Shown here piece after piece: positions 1-6,915 of a stretch of DNA of 7,695 bases. The notes under the pieces were generated by a model. That model was given only the letters and a program-made list of their open reading frames with translations, was not told where the DNA came from and ran no database searches. How positions within the stretch are numbered: position 1 is the first letter of the stretch; the number at the start of each line of letters is the position of its first letter. The DNA is from an uncultured Prevotellaceae bacterium (GTDB lineage Bacteria > Bacteroidota > Bacteroidia > Bacteroidales > Bacteroidaceae), in NCBI GenBank assembly GCA_937902455.1, contig CALELI010000142.1:1-7695 (forward strand). Reading direction: 5' to 3'. Position numbers and translations under genes: made by a program.

Positions 1-170
1 CCAAGAAAGGTGAAAACGTTTCAATTACCAGAGATGTTTCAGGTGAAGGCGTACAGCAGGCACTTCTCAAGATAATTGAAGGCACAACTGCAAGCGTTCC
101 TCCTCAGGGAGGAAGAAAGCATCCCGGCCAGGAGATGATCAAGATTGACACAAGGAACATCCTCTTCATC
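1..170 (+). CDS. clpX: ClpX ATPase subunit, internal fragment (broken at both ends)
   Basis: Reading from base 3, 56 codons match the AAA+ unfoldase ClpX, which feeds substrates to the ClpP protease. Visible hallmarks are SITRDVSGEGVQQALLK (the pore-2 loop region that follows Walker B), IIEGT, and VPPQGGRKHPGQE, which contains the RKH substrate-entry loop, then IDTRNILFI. In the E. coli protein this corresponds to about residues 190-245. The 5' part lies outside the window. After NILFI the family continues with CGGAF, but here the frame reads SAVIFFSS, which is the antisense of the neighbouring DUF3108 gene, and it ends at a stop at 300-302. The remaining ~165 residues (sensor 2 and the C-terminal small domain) are absent. 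Identity is secure; the piece cannot encode a working ClpX. It is the only plus-strand gene here, and neither clpP nor tig, the usual neighbours, is in view. Confidence 0.9.
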
Positions 171-952
171 TCGGCGGTCATCTTCTTCTCCTCGTCGAGA
201 TCGGACAGGAAGTCCGGCTTCACCAGCGGAATCTTCTTCTCCTCGACCTTCTTGGTATCCTTCTCCTTGTCGTTGAGGAGGGAGAAGACAAGACAGCGGT
301 AGGTCTTGTTGTCGTTGGCTTTGAATTCCTTCCTGCCTCTGTAGACAAGGACCTGGTTGCTCAGGCGCTTGCCTGTGACCATACGGAAAGTGGTTCGCTG
401 TCCGACCTTGTATCTGGAGAAGTCCAAGGAGCGGGCGAGGGCAAGAATATTGAGCATGTCGTTGACGCATTCGGTGCTTGTCATCTGCTTATCCGTCCAT
501 TCTCCGTCGGGATCCTTGTAGCGCATCTTCATGGCAGTCTGGTCGTTGCCTGGATAGGAATACCACACCTCGTCAACTGTATAGCGTTTGCCTTCGCGGG
601 CACCCTTGCGGAAATAGAGCGGCACGAGTTCATGGGTGGAATAGCTGACGAGGGTGTCGCGCATTGGGAAGAACTTGTCACAGGCCTTGTTGCTCAGGAA
701 GATGAGGTCGGTCCTGAGTGCCTTCTGGCCTTTATAGCTCGAAGAGGAGATATTGAACTTGGTGGATCCGACCTTCACCCATACGAACTTCCAGTTGAAG
801 TAGAGGTCGAAGGTAAGTGACTCGCCGGCATTGAATGCGTTGTTAGGGTACTTGCACTGTGCATCTACCGGTATACAGCTGCAAGCTAACAGCAGCATGC
901 AGAATGCATGATGCATCAGTGAGTGAAAGGTTTTCTGTTTCTTATTTTTCAT
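104..952 (-). CDS. DUF3108 exported protein, C-terminus lost at breakpoint
   Basis: This gene encodes an envelope protein of the DUF3108 family (function unknown, widespread in Bacteroidetes). The N-terminus has a basic stretch and a hydrophobic segment at about residues 16-31. It could be cut by signal peptidase I near VDA-QC (residue 31/32), or by signal peptidase II at LLAC (Cys24); I cannot decide. Family-typical segments follow: NAGESLTFDLYFNWKF (41-56), FFPMRDTLV, YFRKGAREGKRYTVDEVWYSY (113-133), DMLNILALARSLDF and YRCLVFSLL (218-226). A Lys/Glu-rich stretch at 227-264 comes where relatives move on to a VxDDxNxxPV-type segment. Real protein ends near residue 261-264 (base ~171); the last ~20 residues are antisense clpX, so the ~45-60 residue C-terminal end is missing. 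The start at 952 is chosen because upstream ATGs at 959, 966 and 973 close after five codons. It lies 17 nt after the lipoprotein gene, probably co-transcribed. Confidence 0.8.
   Translation of the reverse strand: MKNKKQKTFHSLMHHAFCMLLLACSCIPVDAQCKYPNNAFNAGESLTFDLYFNWKFVWVKVGSTKFNISSSSYKGQKALRTDLIFLSNKACDKFFPMRDTLVSYSTHELVPLYFRKGAREGKRYTVDEVWYSYPGNDQTAMKMRYKDPDGEWTDKQMTSTECVNDMLNILALARSLDFSRYKVGQRTTFRMVTGKRLSNQVLVYRGRKEFKANDNKTYRCLVFSLLNDKEKDTKKVEEKKIPLVKPDFLSDLDEEKKMTAEMKRMFLVSILIISWPGCFLPP
158..181. other. Breakpoint joining clpX to the DUF3108 gene
   Basis: ClpX homology on the plus strand stops at about base 170. The antisense DUF3108 reading (MTAEMK, minus strand, 164-181) begins at about the same base. 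The exact point is uncertain by several bases because the sequence tcggcggt at 171-178 resembles the expected clpX continuation (tgcggcggt) with one base missing, so a short microhomology may lie at the join. No inverted repeats, target-site duplication, transposase or integrase sequence is visible at the join. A misassembled (chimeric) contig or a real inversion or deletion endpoint both fit; I favour an assembly artefact. Confidence 0.75.
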
Positions 953-973
953 TTTTCATTCTTCATTTTTCAT
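946..973 (-). repeat. Tandem heptamer (ATGAAAA, four copies) over the DUF3108 start
   Basis: On the minus strand four 7-bp units lie end to end: ATGAAAA (973-967), ATGAAGA (966-960), ATGAAAA (959-953) and ATGAAAA (952-946), followed by a decayed ATAAGAA (945-939). The first ATG overlaps the TGA stop of the upstream lipoprotein gene as ATGA. The fourth ATG is the DUF3108 start. Confidence 0.9.
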
Positions 974-2949
974 TCCCCGTTGTTCTTCGGTTTCTTGTCA
1001 TTCTTCTTGTTCTTCAGACGTTCCTCGTTGCGATGGCGTGAGGTCTGCTTTGCCTTGTCGGCCTTCTGCTTGGTTATCTTGCCGAGTTTCTGGCGGAAGA
1101 GTTCAACGGCCTCAGGATACCAGTCTTCCGTAATTTCCCAGTTTGCCTTGAGAGGAATTTCCTTCGGATAATAATATACCGGCTCGGGATTGAGACGAGT
1201 GTCGTAATCACCTGTGTCCCAGAGACCATTTCCGTTGTAGTCGTAGAAGAGACGGAGATAGTAGGTTCCCGGGGTGATGAAATAGAAGTCGGCCTTGTCG
1301 CTGACTGCCTTGACACGCTTCACGACCTTGTCGGATGAGTTCAGCAGTTCCACAACGGCAGAAGAATCGGCCTGATGGAGTTTCACGAACAGGGTGCTGT
1401 AAGTGTCGAGTGCCTTGACCTTTATAGCCTTCTTGAATCCGGCTACCCGCTTGCCGTAGATACTGACAAAGGCTCCCGTGTCGACATTCAGCTGGTACTC
1501 GGCACCAGGCTGCCATTCTGCATAGAGACGGTATTTCCTTATATTGCTCGAATCCTGTTCGAGGATGAACTCACGCGGTTCAAAGAGTGTGTCAACCTTT
1601 TCGGAGAAGGTTATCAAGGTGCTGTCGATGAATGTCAGCGGTTCCTCGAATGTGATGTCGATATTCTTGTCGGGGTCAATCTGCGAGTTGCTTACCTTCG
1701 TCTCAAGGAACACCTCTGGCATAGGCGGTATGGGCAGGTCAGGATTTTCCTTCAGTTCCTTCTTATGCTCCTTCTTCCAGTCCTTCACATAATCCTCGTA
1801 TTCCTGGTTAGCCAACTTGATGCGGCGCTCCCTGCCTACTTTCGGAGTGAAGGTGATGGTGTCGACCTTCTCGACGAGCAGGCCAGTAGTGTCGTTAGCC
1901 ATATAGGTAAGCTCGGTGACGAGGGTGTCGTTCTCGAACACGAGCGAGTCACGAATCCAGTAGGTTATGGTGTCGCGGCCCTTGCTGCTGTCGACGACGA
2001 AGAGGTCATCGGAGTTGTAGTTCAGTCCCCGGAGAACTGGCAGAGAATCGCATGGTGCCGTGAAATACACAGTGAGAGTCTGCGGCGAAGGACGGTCAGT
2101 CTTGAGTAGCTGACGGTCCTGATATGCTGGTGTGAATGCCGTCAGCACGATGTCGTCAGGATAGAAATGGGTGTAGTTTGTATAGTTGATAGACTCGTAG
2201 TGAATACTATCGTGCCATACAGTATCGGCCTTGACGTCAGGACGCGACCACGGGTGGAGTATTCTGTCGGTAAAGGCAATCTGCTCGTTCTTCTGGCTGT
2301 AAGTGAATGTCTGGTCCTGGTCCTTGAGGGCATAGATCTTATAGAATCCCTTCGACACGCCCTTGATGACAAAATGTCCCCTGCTGTCTGTGCGGGAGAT
2401 ACGTTCGAACTCACGGGTCTTGACGATGGTATCAGGGAAATTCACCCCGAGAGTGTCATCGCCGAGAGAATAGAGTCCGACAACAATACCTTTTATCGGT
2501 TCGAGATTGGAGGCTTCGAGCACATAGCCAGATACCTGCATGGTATCAATCGTCTCACCGGTGGAGAAGGTGAAGGCATAGTCACCCATCGGGTTGCCCT
2601 CGTTGTTGTCCTCTATGGCATCAGCGAAATCGATGGTATAGGTCACATTCTCCTTGAGGGAATCAAGCAAGGCCACGGTAATCCGTTTACCGCTTGCCTC
2701 TATCTCTGCCGCCTCTCTCTGAGGAGGAGATATGATGACTTTCTCGTTGGCATTGTCGAGCTTGACATTCTCGTCGAACTCAAGCACCACTTTCGTTGCC
2801 CTGGATTTCAGTGAACCGAACTTAGGAGAAGTATGAAGCAACTTAGGAGGGTCCTCGTCATAGGGTCCACCATCAGGCGTACCGATATTGGCACACGCAA
2901 TATTCAGCGCGAGCACTACTATCATCAGTATGTAGAAGACCTTCTTCAT
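970..2949 (-). CDS. Ig-like (Big_5) domain lipoprotein
   Basis: A 659-residue surface or periplasmic lipoprotein of unknown function, typical of Bacteroidetes. Residues 1-18 form a signal peptide with lipobox ALNIAC, so Cys19 should be lipidated. After it comes ANIGTPDGGPYDEDPPKLLHTSP, the usual opening of this family, then a Big_5 Ig-like fold at about 33-131 (VVLEFDENVKL, YTIDFADAI, GDYAFTFSTG). Residues ~138-210 resemble a carboxypeptidase-regulatory-like beta-sandwich (VSGYVLEASN, TDSRGHFVIKGVSKGFYKIYALKD). The middle is beta-rich with a Lys-rich segment near 390-405. A further beta domain ends in DYNGNGLWDTGDYDTR (570-585), an Asp/Gly/Asn-rich turn that could bind calcium. The tail from ~625 is strongly basic. 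Cell-surface display is possible but not shown. The start at 2949 follows from the signal peptide; an ATG 7 nt upstream (2956) is out of frame. It likely forms a pair with the DUF3108 gene. Confidence 0.88.
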   Translation of the reverse strand: MKKVFYILMIVVLALNIACANIGTPDGGPYDEDPPKLLHTSPKFGSLKSRATKVVLEFDENVKLDNANEKVIISPPQREAAEIEASGKRITVALLDSLKENVTYTIDFADAIEDNNEGNPMGDYAFTFSTGETIDTMQVSGYVLEASNLEPIKGIVVGLYSLGDDTLGVNFPDTIVKTREFERISRTDSRGHFVIKGVSKGFYKIYALKDQDQTFTYSQKNEQIAFTDRILHPWSRPDVKADTVWHDSIHYESINYTNYTHFYPDDIVLTAFTPAYQDRQLLKTDRPSPQTLTVYFTAPCDSLPVLRGLNYNSDDLFVVDSSKGRDTITYWIRDSLVFENDTLVTELTYMANDTTGLLVEKVDTITFTPKVGRERRIKLANQEYEDYVKDWKKEHKKELKENPDLPIPPMPEVFLETKVSNSQIDPDKNIDITFEEPLTFIDSTLITFSEKVDTLFEPREFILEQDSSNIRKYRLYAEWQPGAEYQLNVDTGAFVSIYGKRVAGFKKAIKVKALDTYSTLFVKLHQADSSAVVELLNSSDKVVKRVKAVSDKADFYFITPGTYYLRLFYDYNGNGLWDTGDYDTRLNPEPVYYYPKEIPLKANWEITEDWYPEAVELFRQKLGKITKQKADKAKQTSRHRNEERLKNKKNDKKPKNNGE

Positions 2950-2960
2950 AATTCATAATT
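2947..2960 (-). repeat. Duplicated heptamer AATTATG at the lipoprotein gene start
   Basis: The minus strand reads AATTATG twice in a row (2960-2954 and 2953-2947). The second copy supplies the ATG of the Ig-like lipoprotein gene. The first supplies an out-of-frame ATG that opens an overlapping reading frame of about 27 codons. Confidence 0.8.
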
Positions 2961-3025
2961 TAGCCATTAGCACGCTTCGCTGTGGGTTTTAGGACTTTAA
3001 ACTCTCCACTTCAAAACTGACTCTG

Positions 3026-3050
3026 AACTCTAAACTCTAAACTCTAAACT
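3026..3050 (-). repeat. Tandem heptamer (TTTAGAG type) between GH3 and lipoprotein genes
   Basis: On the plus strand three perfect AACTCTA units (3026-3032, 3033-3039, 3040-3046) are followed by a partial fourth (AACT, 3047-3050). Degenerate relatives (GACTCTG, AACTGA) lie just to the left. On the transcribed strand this is a run of TTTAGAG starting within ten bases of the GH3 stop codon at 3056-3058. It has no clear hairpin and no T-tract, so it does not look like an intrinsic terminator. The rest of the 106-bp gap (2950-3055) shows no convincing promoter; a weak bulged hairpin is possible around CACAGCGAAGCGTG. Confidence 0.9.
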
Positions 3051-3055
3051 TTTAA

Positions 3056-4576
3056 CTACACATTATCATTCATCTTCAGCAATTCGTCAATATGTTCCCT
3101 GCTGTTGCTGAGACGAGGAATCTTGTGCTGGCCACCCAACTTGCCCTTGCCTTTCAGCCATTCATCGAACAGGCCTTCACGGGCTTCAACGATTTCGAGA
3201 GGCTGGAGGGTGATGTCCTTATGACGCTTTGCCTCATAGTCGGAGTTGATGGTCTGGAGGGAACGGTCGAGTATCATGGCGAACTCACCGATGTCGGCAG
3301 GCCTCTTTGCGAACTCTATCAGCCACTGATGACGGCACTTTGCCTCGTCATCCATGAAGACAGGTGCCGCAGTGTAATCCTTCACCGTAGCTCCCGTTGC
3401 TCCACATGCCTGAGCAAGTCCCTTCTCGGCATTGTCGATGATGAGTTCCTCGCCAAAGGCATTGATGAAGTGCTTGGTACGGCCAGTGATGATGAACTTG
3501 TACGGGTCTTTCTGGGTGAACTTCACCGTATCGCCGATGACGTATCTCCACAAGCCGCAACTGGTGCTGATGACCATTGCATAGTTGACTCCAGGCTCTA
3601 CTTCCCACAAAGGAACAATCTTCGGGTTCTGGGTGCCGAACTCGCTCATCGGGATGAACTCATAGAACACTCCGTAGTCAATCATGAGAGACATTGCGGG
3701 GTCGGCCAGGTCGGTCTGGATTCCGAAGAATCCCTCACTGGCGTTGTAGGTCTCCATGTAGTGCATCTTAGGATTGCGGATGATGCTCTTATACTGTTCC
3801 CTGTATGGAGTAAACGCCACACCTCCGTGGAAGAACACCTCCAGGTTAGGCCAGATGCCGTCGAGGGTGTCGACTCCCTTTATCTCCATCATCCTGTGGA
3901 GGACAGAGAGCATCCATGATGGCACACCACTGATATTGGTGACGTTCTTCTTCGATGCTATCTTTGCTATCTTATCGCGTTTCTCCTCGAAGTCACTCAG
4001 AAGGGCAATCTTCTTCTTCGGAACCCTTACCAGTTCGAGCAGAGACGGTACATTCTCAATCAGTATGGCACTAAGGTCGCCTACAAGGCTGTCGGGGGTG
4101 TTGAGGTTAGGTGCATGACTGCCACCGAGGATAAGTCCCTTGCCTGAGAACATCCTGCTGCTCGGGTTTATCCTGAGATAACTGGCAATACAGTCGCGGC
4201 CACCCATATAGTGAGTGTCCTTCAGTCCTTCCTTGCTGACAGGAATGAACTTACTCTTGTCGTTCGTGGTTCCCGATGACTTGGCATACCAGTTCACCTT
4301 GCCTTTCCAGAGTACGTCGGCCTCACCCTCACGCATTCTCTGGATATAACCCTTCAGCTCCTCGTAGGTGTTCAGCTCTACCCTGCTGGCAAAATCGGAA
4401 TAATTCCTGATGCCGGCATAGGCATGATTCCTTCCCCACTCCGTGTCCCTTGCATCGTCAACAAGTCGGCGAAGTACTGCCATCTGGATTGACTTTGCAT
4501 GCTTGTCGTAACGACGGATAGCCCTGACACGTCGTGCGAAATACACCTTATATAATATACTAGTGATGTTTGCCAT
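3056..4576 (-). CDS. GH3 family ANL-type adenylating enzyme
   Basis: A 506-residue full-length member of the GH3 family. Plant members adenylate a carboxylic acid with ATP and transfer it to an amino acid; the substrate of the bacterial versions is not known to me. The three ANL-type ATP/AMP-binding motifs are intact: SSGTTNDKSKF (100-110, phosphate loop), YNASEGFFG (277-285) and YVIGDTVKFT (345-354). These are followed by the hinge region GRTKHFINAFGEEL (365-378) leading to the C-terminal lid domain. No signal peptide or membrane segment is seen, so it should be cytoplasmic. The start at 4576 is 12 nt after the rnc stop, with no recognisable Shine-Dalgarno, so it is probably translated from the acpP-fabF-rnc transcript. 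The location beside acyl carrier protein and FabF hints at a fatty or hydroxy-acyl substrate; that is inference. Family assignment is secure, function is not. Confidence 0.9.
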   Translation of the reverse strand: MANITSILYKVYFARRVRAIRRYDKHAKSIQMAVLRRLVDDARDTEWGRNHAYAGIRNYSDFASRVELNTYEELKGYIQRMREGEADVLWKGKVNWYAKSSGTTNDKSKFIPVSKEGLKDTHYMGGRDCIASYLRINPSSRMFSGKGLILGGSHAPNLNTPDSLVGDLSAILIENVPSLLELVRVPKKKIALLSDFEEKRDKIAKIASKKNVTNISGVPSWMLSVLHRMMEIKGVDTLDGIWPNLEVFFHGGVAFTPYREQYKSIIRNPKMHYMETYNASEGFFGIQTDLADPAMSLMIDYGVFYEFIPMSEFGTQNPKIVPLWEVEPGVNYAMVISTSCGLWRYVIGDTVKFTQKDPYKFIITGRTKHFINAFGEELIIDNAEKGLAQACGATGATVKDYTAAPVFMDDEAKCRHQWLIEFAKRPADIGEFAMILDRSLQTINSDYEAKRHKDITLQPLEIVEAREGLFDEWLKGKGKLGGQHKIPRLSNSREHIDELLKMNDNV

Positions 4577-4588
4577 AAGAGATACGAT

Positions 4589-5398
4589 TTATTCCGCAGT
4601 ACCCGAACTGTTGTTCTTCCTGCGCTTATTCCTGATATCGTAAAGGCTGTTCACGAATGACACGTCGTTCTTCAGGCGCTTCATGGCAGACTTTGCAGCC
4701 TTCTGGTGGCTCTCCTTCTTCGAGAACCCAGTTCCCTTGCCACACAGGACACCTTCAATGAGAATCTCGCAGAAGAACTGAGAGGCATTCTGCGACTCAA
4801 TCCTCTTCTCACCAGTCATGTTGAACTGGCAGTCCAGCTGATACTTCTGACACCACTCTATCAACCTGCTCTTGAAATTCTCCTCCTTGTGGGCAACTTC
4901 GTTGACATCAACAACCTGATTGAGAATCTTGTCGTTGATGAACTCCATACATACGCCATAGCCCTTATCAAGATAGATGGCACCGATAAAGGCCTCAAAG
5001 GCATTTCCGTTCATGTAGGAGTTAGGCGTGTTGCTCATCTTGTCGGAATGCTTCACCAGCTTGTCGAGTCCCATTTGCACGGCAAGCTTGTTCAGAGTCT
5101 CGCGCTTAACGAGCTTGCTGCGTAAATTGGTGAGATAGCCTTCCTGCTCCTTTGGAAACTTCCTATACAGGATGTCAGCCACTATTGCTCCGAGAACAGC
5201 GTCGCCGAGGAATTCCATCCTCTCGTTGTTCACACGTCCAAAGCCCTTTACAGCCTCCTTGTAGGATTTGTGCTGAAGGGCAACCTGATACAATGATACG
5301 TCTCCTGGGCAGAAGCCAAGAATATTGTAGAGGCTTAAAAAAGGCTCCTTCTCCTTTCGGAAAAAGAGCCGAATCTTATCGAGTGTTCTTTGAAACAT
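4589..5398 (-). CDS. rnc: Ribonuclease III
   Basis: A 269-residue double-stranded-RNA endonuclease that processes rRNA precursors and structured mRNAs. The catalytic domain covers about 25-160 with the signature NERMEFLGDAVLG (58-70), giving metal-ligand residues Glu62 and Asp66, and GNAFEAFIGAIYLDKGY (131-147), giving Glu135. At the position of E. coli Asp114 there is Asn132. The dsRNA-binding domain is at about 172-243 (NFKSRLIEWCQKY, then GTGFSKKESHQKAAKSAM with the basic KKxxxxKAAK face). The protein is ~40 residues longer than E. coli RNase III, with an N-terminal extension of about 20 residues and a basic/polar tail. Its ATG overlaps the fabF stop codon by one base (TAATG, 5400-5396), which fixes the start and suggests translational coupling. 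The linkage acpP-fabF-rnc is common in Bacteroidetes and many other bacteria. Confidence 0.95.
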   Translation of the reverse strand: MFQRTLDKIRLFFRKEKEPFLSLYNILGFCPGDVSLYQVALQHKSYKEAVKGFGRVNNERMEFLGDAVLGAIVADILYRKFPKEQEGYLTNLRSKLVKRETLNKLAVQMGLDKLVKHSDKMSNTPNSYMNGNAFEAFIGAIYLDKGYGVCMEFINDKILNQVVDVNEVAHKEENFKSRLIEWCQKYQLDCQFNMTGEKRIESQNASQFFCEILIEGVLCGKGTGFSKKESHQKAAKSAMKRLKNDVSFVNSLYDIRNKRRKNNSSGTAE

Positions 5399-6663
5399 TA
5401 TCCTTTATATTTCTTGAATACCACACAGGCATTATGTCCGCCAAATCCGAAAGTATTGCTGATTGCCACGTTAACCTCACGCTCCTGGGCCTTGTTGAAG
5501 GTGAAATTGAGATTGTAGTCAATTTCAGGATCCATGTCCTCCGGGTCGTGGTTGATTGTCGGCGGTACGATATTTTCGTTAATGGCAAGCACCGTGAACA
5601 TTGCCTCGATTGCGCCGGCACCTCCGAGAAGGTGTCCCGTCATCGATTTGGTACTGCTGATATTCAGCTTATACGCATGTTCACCAAATACTTCCTTGAT
5701 AGCCTTGACTTCTGAAATGTCTCCAACGTGAGTCGACGTACCATGTACATTGATGTAGTCAACTTCTTCCGGAGCCACATTTGCATCCTTCAGAGCACGT
5801 CTCATTACGAGGATTGCCCCGAGACCTTCCGGATGTGACGCAGTCATGTGGTGAGCATCGGCCGACATACCTCCACCTATGACTTCGGCATAGATCCTGG
5901 CACCACGGGCTTTTGCGTGTTCCAGTTCCTCGAGGATGAGAACACCGGAACCCTCACCGATTACGAATCCGTCTCTGCTGGCACTGAACGGACGGCTGGC
6001 TGTGGCCGGGTCGTCGTTGCGAGTTGACAATGCGTGCATGGAATTGAATCCGCCAACGCCTCCGTCAACAATTGCAGCTTCGGCACCACCAGTCACCATC
6101 ATGTTCACCTGTCCTGTACGGATGAGGTTGAAAGAGTCGATGAGTGCATTTGAAGATGACGCACAGGCAGAGGTCGTAGTATAGTTTGGTCCACGGAATC
6201 CGAATTCTATCGAGATAAGACCACAGGCCATGTCTGTGATGACCTTTGGAATGAAGAATGGAGTAAAACGAGGACCAAGAGTGGTCTTCGTTCCAGCATA
6301 TTCCTGTATTTCCTGGCTGAAGGTGGTGAGTCCACCAATTCCAACACCAAGAATCACACCAATCTCATCCTTGTCAGCAGTTTCGAGGTCTATACCACAA
6401 TCTGCAATTGCCTCACGTGCAGCGACAATGGCAAACTGGGCATAGCGGTCCATCTTGCGTGCCTCCTTACGGTCGAAGTAGTCTTCGGCCTTGAAGCCAT
6501 GTGCCTCACAGGCAAATTGCGTCTTGAACAATGATGCATCGAAATTGGTAATAGGGCCGGCGCCACTGACGCCAGCCTTAATATTCTTCCAAGTTTCCTT
6601 AGCATTCAGGCCAAGGGCTGTTACGGAACCTATACCTGTTATTACAACTCGTTTTAGTTCCAT
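5398..6663 (-). CDS. fabF: 3-oxoacyl-ACP synthase II (KAS II)
   Basis: A 421-residue cytoplasmic condensing enzyme that extends acyl-ACP by two carbons from malonyl-ACP in type II fatty-acid synthesis. The start MELKRVVITGIGSVTALG is the canonical N-terminus. The Cys-His-His triad is complete: Cys167 in TTTSACASSSNALID, His307 in VDYINVHGTSTHVGD and His344 in STKSMTGHLLGGAG (Lys339 precedes it). The C-terminal loop NTFGFGGHNA (403-412) contains the gating Phe. Length is normal for FabF. One residue differs from what I would expect: THVGD where most FabF proteins have TPxGD, unlikely to affect catalysis. It starts 15 nt after the acpP stop and ends overlapping the rnc start, so it sits in the middle of a compact operon and its ACP partner is encoded immediately upstream. 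Confidence 0.97.
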   Translation of the reverse strand: MELKRVVITGIGSVTALGLNAKETWKNIKAGVSGAGPITNFDASLFKTQFACEAHGFKAEDYFDRKEARKMDRYAQFAIVAAREAIADCGIDLETADKDEIGVILGVGIGGLTTFSQEIQEYAGTKTTLGPRFTPFFIPKVITDMACGLISIEFGFRGPNYTTTSACASSSNALIDSFNLIRTGQVNMMVTGGAEAAIVDGGVGGFNSMHALSTRNDDPATASRPFSASRDGFVIGEGSGVLILEELEHAKARGARIYAEVIGGGMSADAHHMTASHPEGLGAILVMRRALKDANVAPEEVDYINVHGTSTHVGDISEVKAIKEVFGEHAYKLNISSTKSMTGHLLGGAGAIEAMFTVLAINENIVPPTINHDPEDMDPEIDYNLNFTFNKAQEREVNVAISNTFGFGGHNACVVFKKYKG

Positions 6664-6678
6664 ACAAAGTTGTATTGA

Positions 6679-6915
6679 TTAGTTTGCGTTCTGTTCAATA
6701 TACTGAATAGCTTCGCCGACTGTTGAAATGTTTTCAGCCTGATCATCTGGAATGCTGATACTGAAAGCCTTTTCAAATTCCATGATGAGTTCTACAGTGT
6801 CCAGAGAGTCTGCACCAAGGTCGTTTGTAAAACTTGCCTCTGGCTTTACTTCTGCTTCGTCAACACCAAGTTTGTCAACGATAATAGCTTTTACTCTTTG
6901 TTCGATTTCAGACAT
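6679..6915 (-). CDS. acpP: Acyl carrier protein
   Basis: A 78-residue acidic protein that carries growing acyl chains on 4'-phosphopantetheine in type II fatty-acid synthesis. The attachment site is Ser37 in the motif LGADSLDTVEL (33-43). The four-helix ACP layout is recognisable: SEIEQRVKAIIVDKLGV, the DSLDTVELIMEFEKAF recognition helix, IPDDQAENISTVGEAIQYI. Length and sequence are normal for the family. The start at 6915 gives the standard N-terminus and is preceded by an A/T-only leader without Shine-Dalgarno, as is usual for strongly translated Bacteroidetes genes. It is the first gene of the acpP-fabF-rnc-GH3 block and has its own promoter region upstream. Confidence 0.97.
   Translation of the reverse strand: MSEIEQRVKAIIVDKLGVDEAEVKPEASFTNDLGADSLDTVELIMEFEKAFSISIPDDQAENISTVGEAIQYIEQNAN

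Noticed and set aside
3..302. A single plus-strand open frame running from clpX into SAVIFFSSSR...
   Set aside because: After base 170 it is the antisense of DUF3108 codons; low-complexity Ser/Phe/Arg composition; not a real fusion protein.
39..470. 143-residue minus-strand frame across the breakpoint
   Set aside because: Out-of-frame shadow of DUF3108 with Gln/Arg-rich nonsense composition and no family resemblance.
1375..2814. Long plus-strand frames opposite the Ig-like lipoprotein gene (1375-2109 and 2167-2814)
   Set aside because: They are antisense to a clearly coding gene with signal peptide and domains; their sequences have no recognisable motifs.
3092..3919. 275-residue plus-strand frame opposite the GH3 gene
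   Set aside because: Antisense to a well-conserved enzyme; composition (many Val, Leu, His, Glu) is typical of a mirror frame and no family is recognised.
5152..5731. Plus-strand frames opposite the rnc/fabF junction
   Set aside because: Cover two conserved minus-strand genes in antisense; no motif or plausible leader.
5728..5745. FabF reads HGTSTHVGD instead of HGTSTPxGD
   Set aside because: The catalytic His and the HGTxTxxxD pattern are intact; probably ordinary lineage variation.
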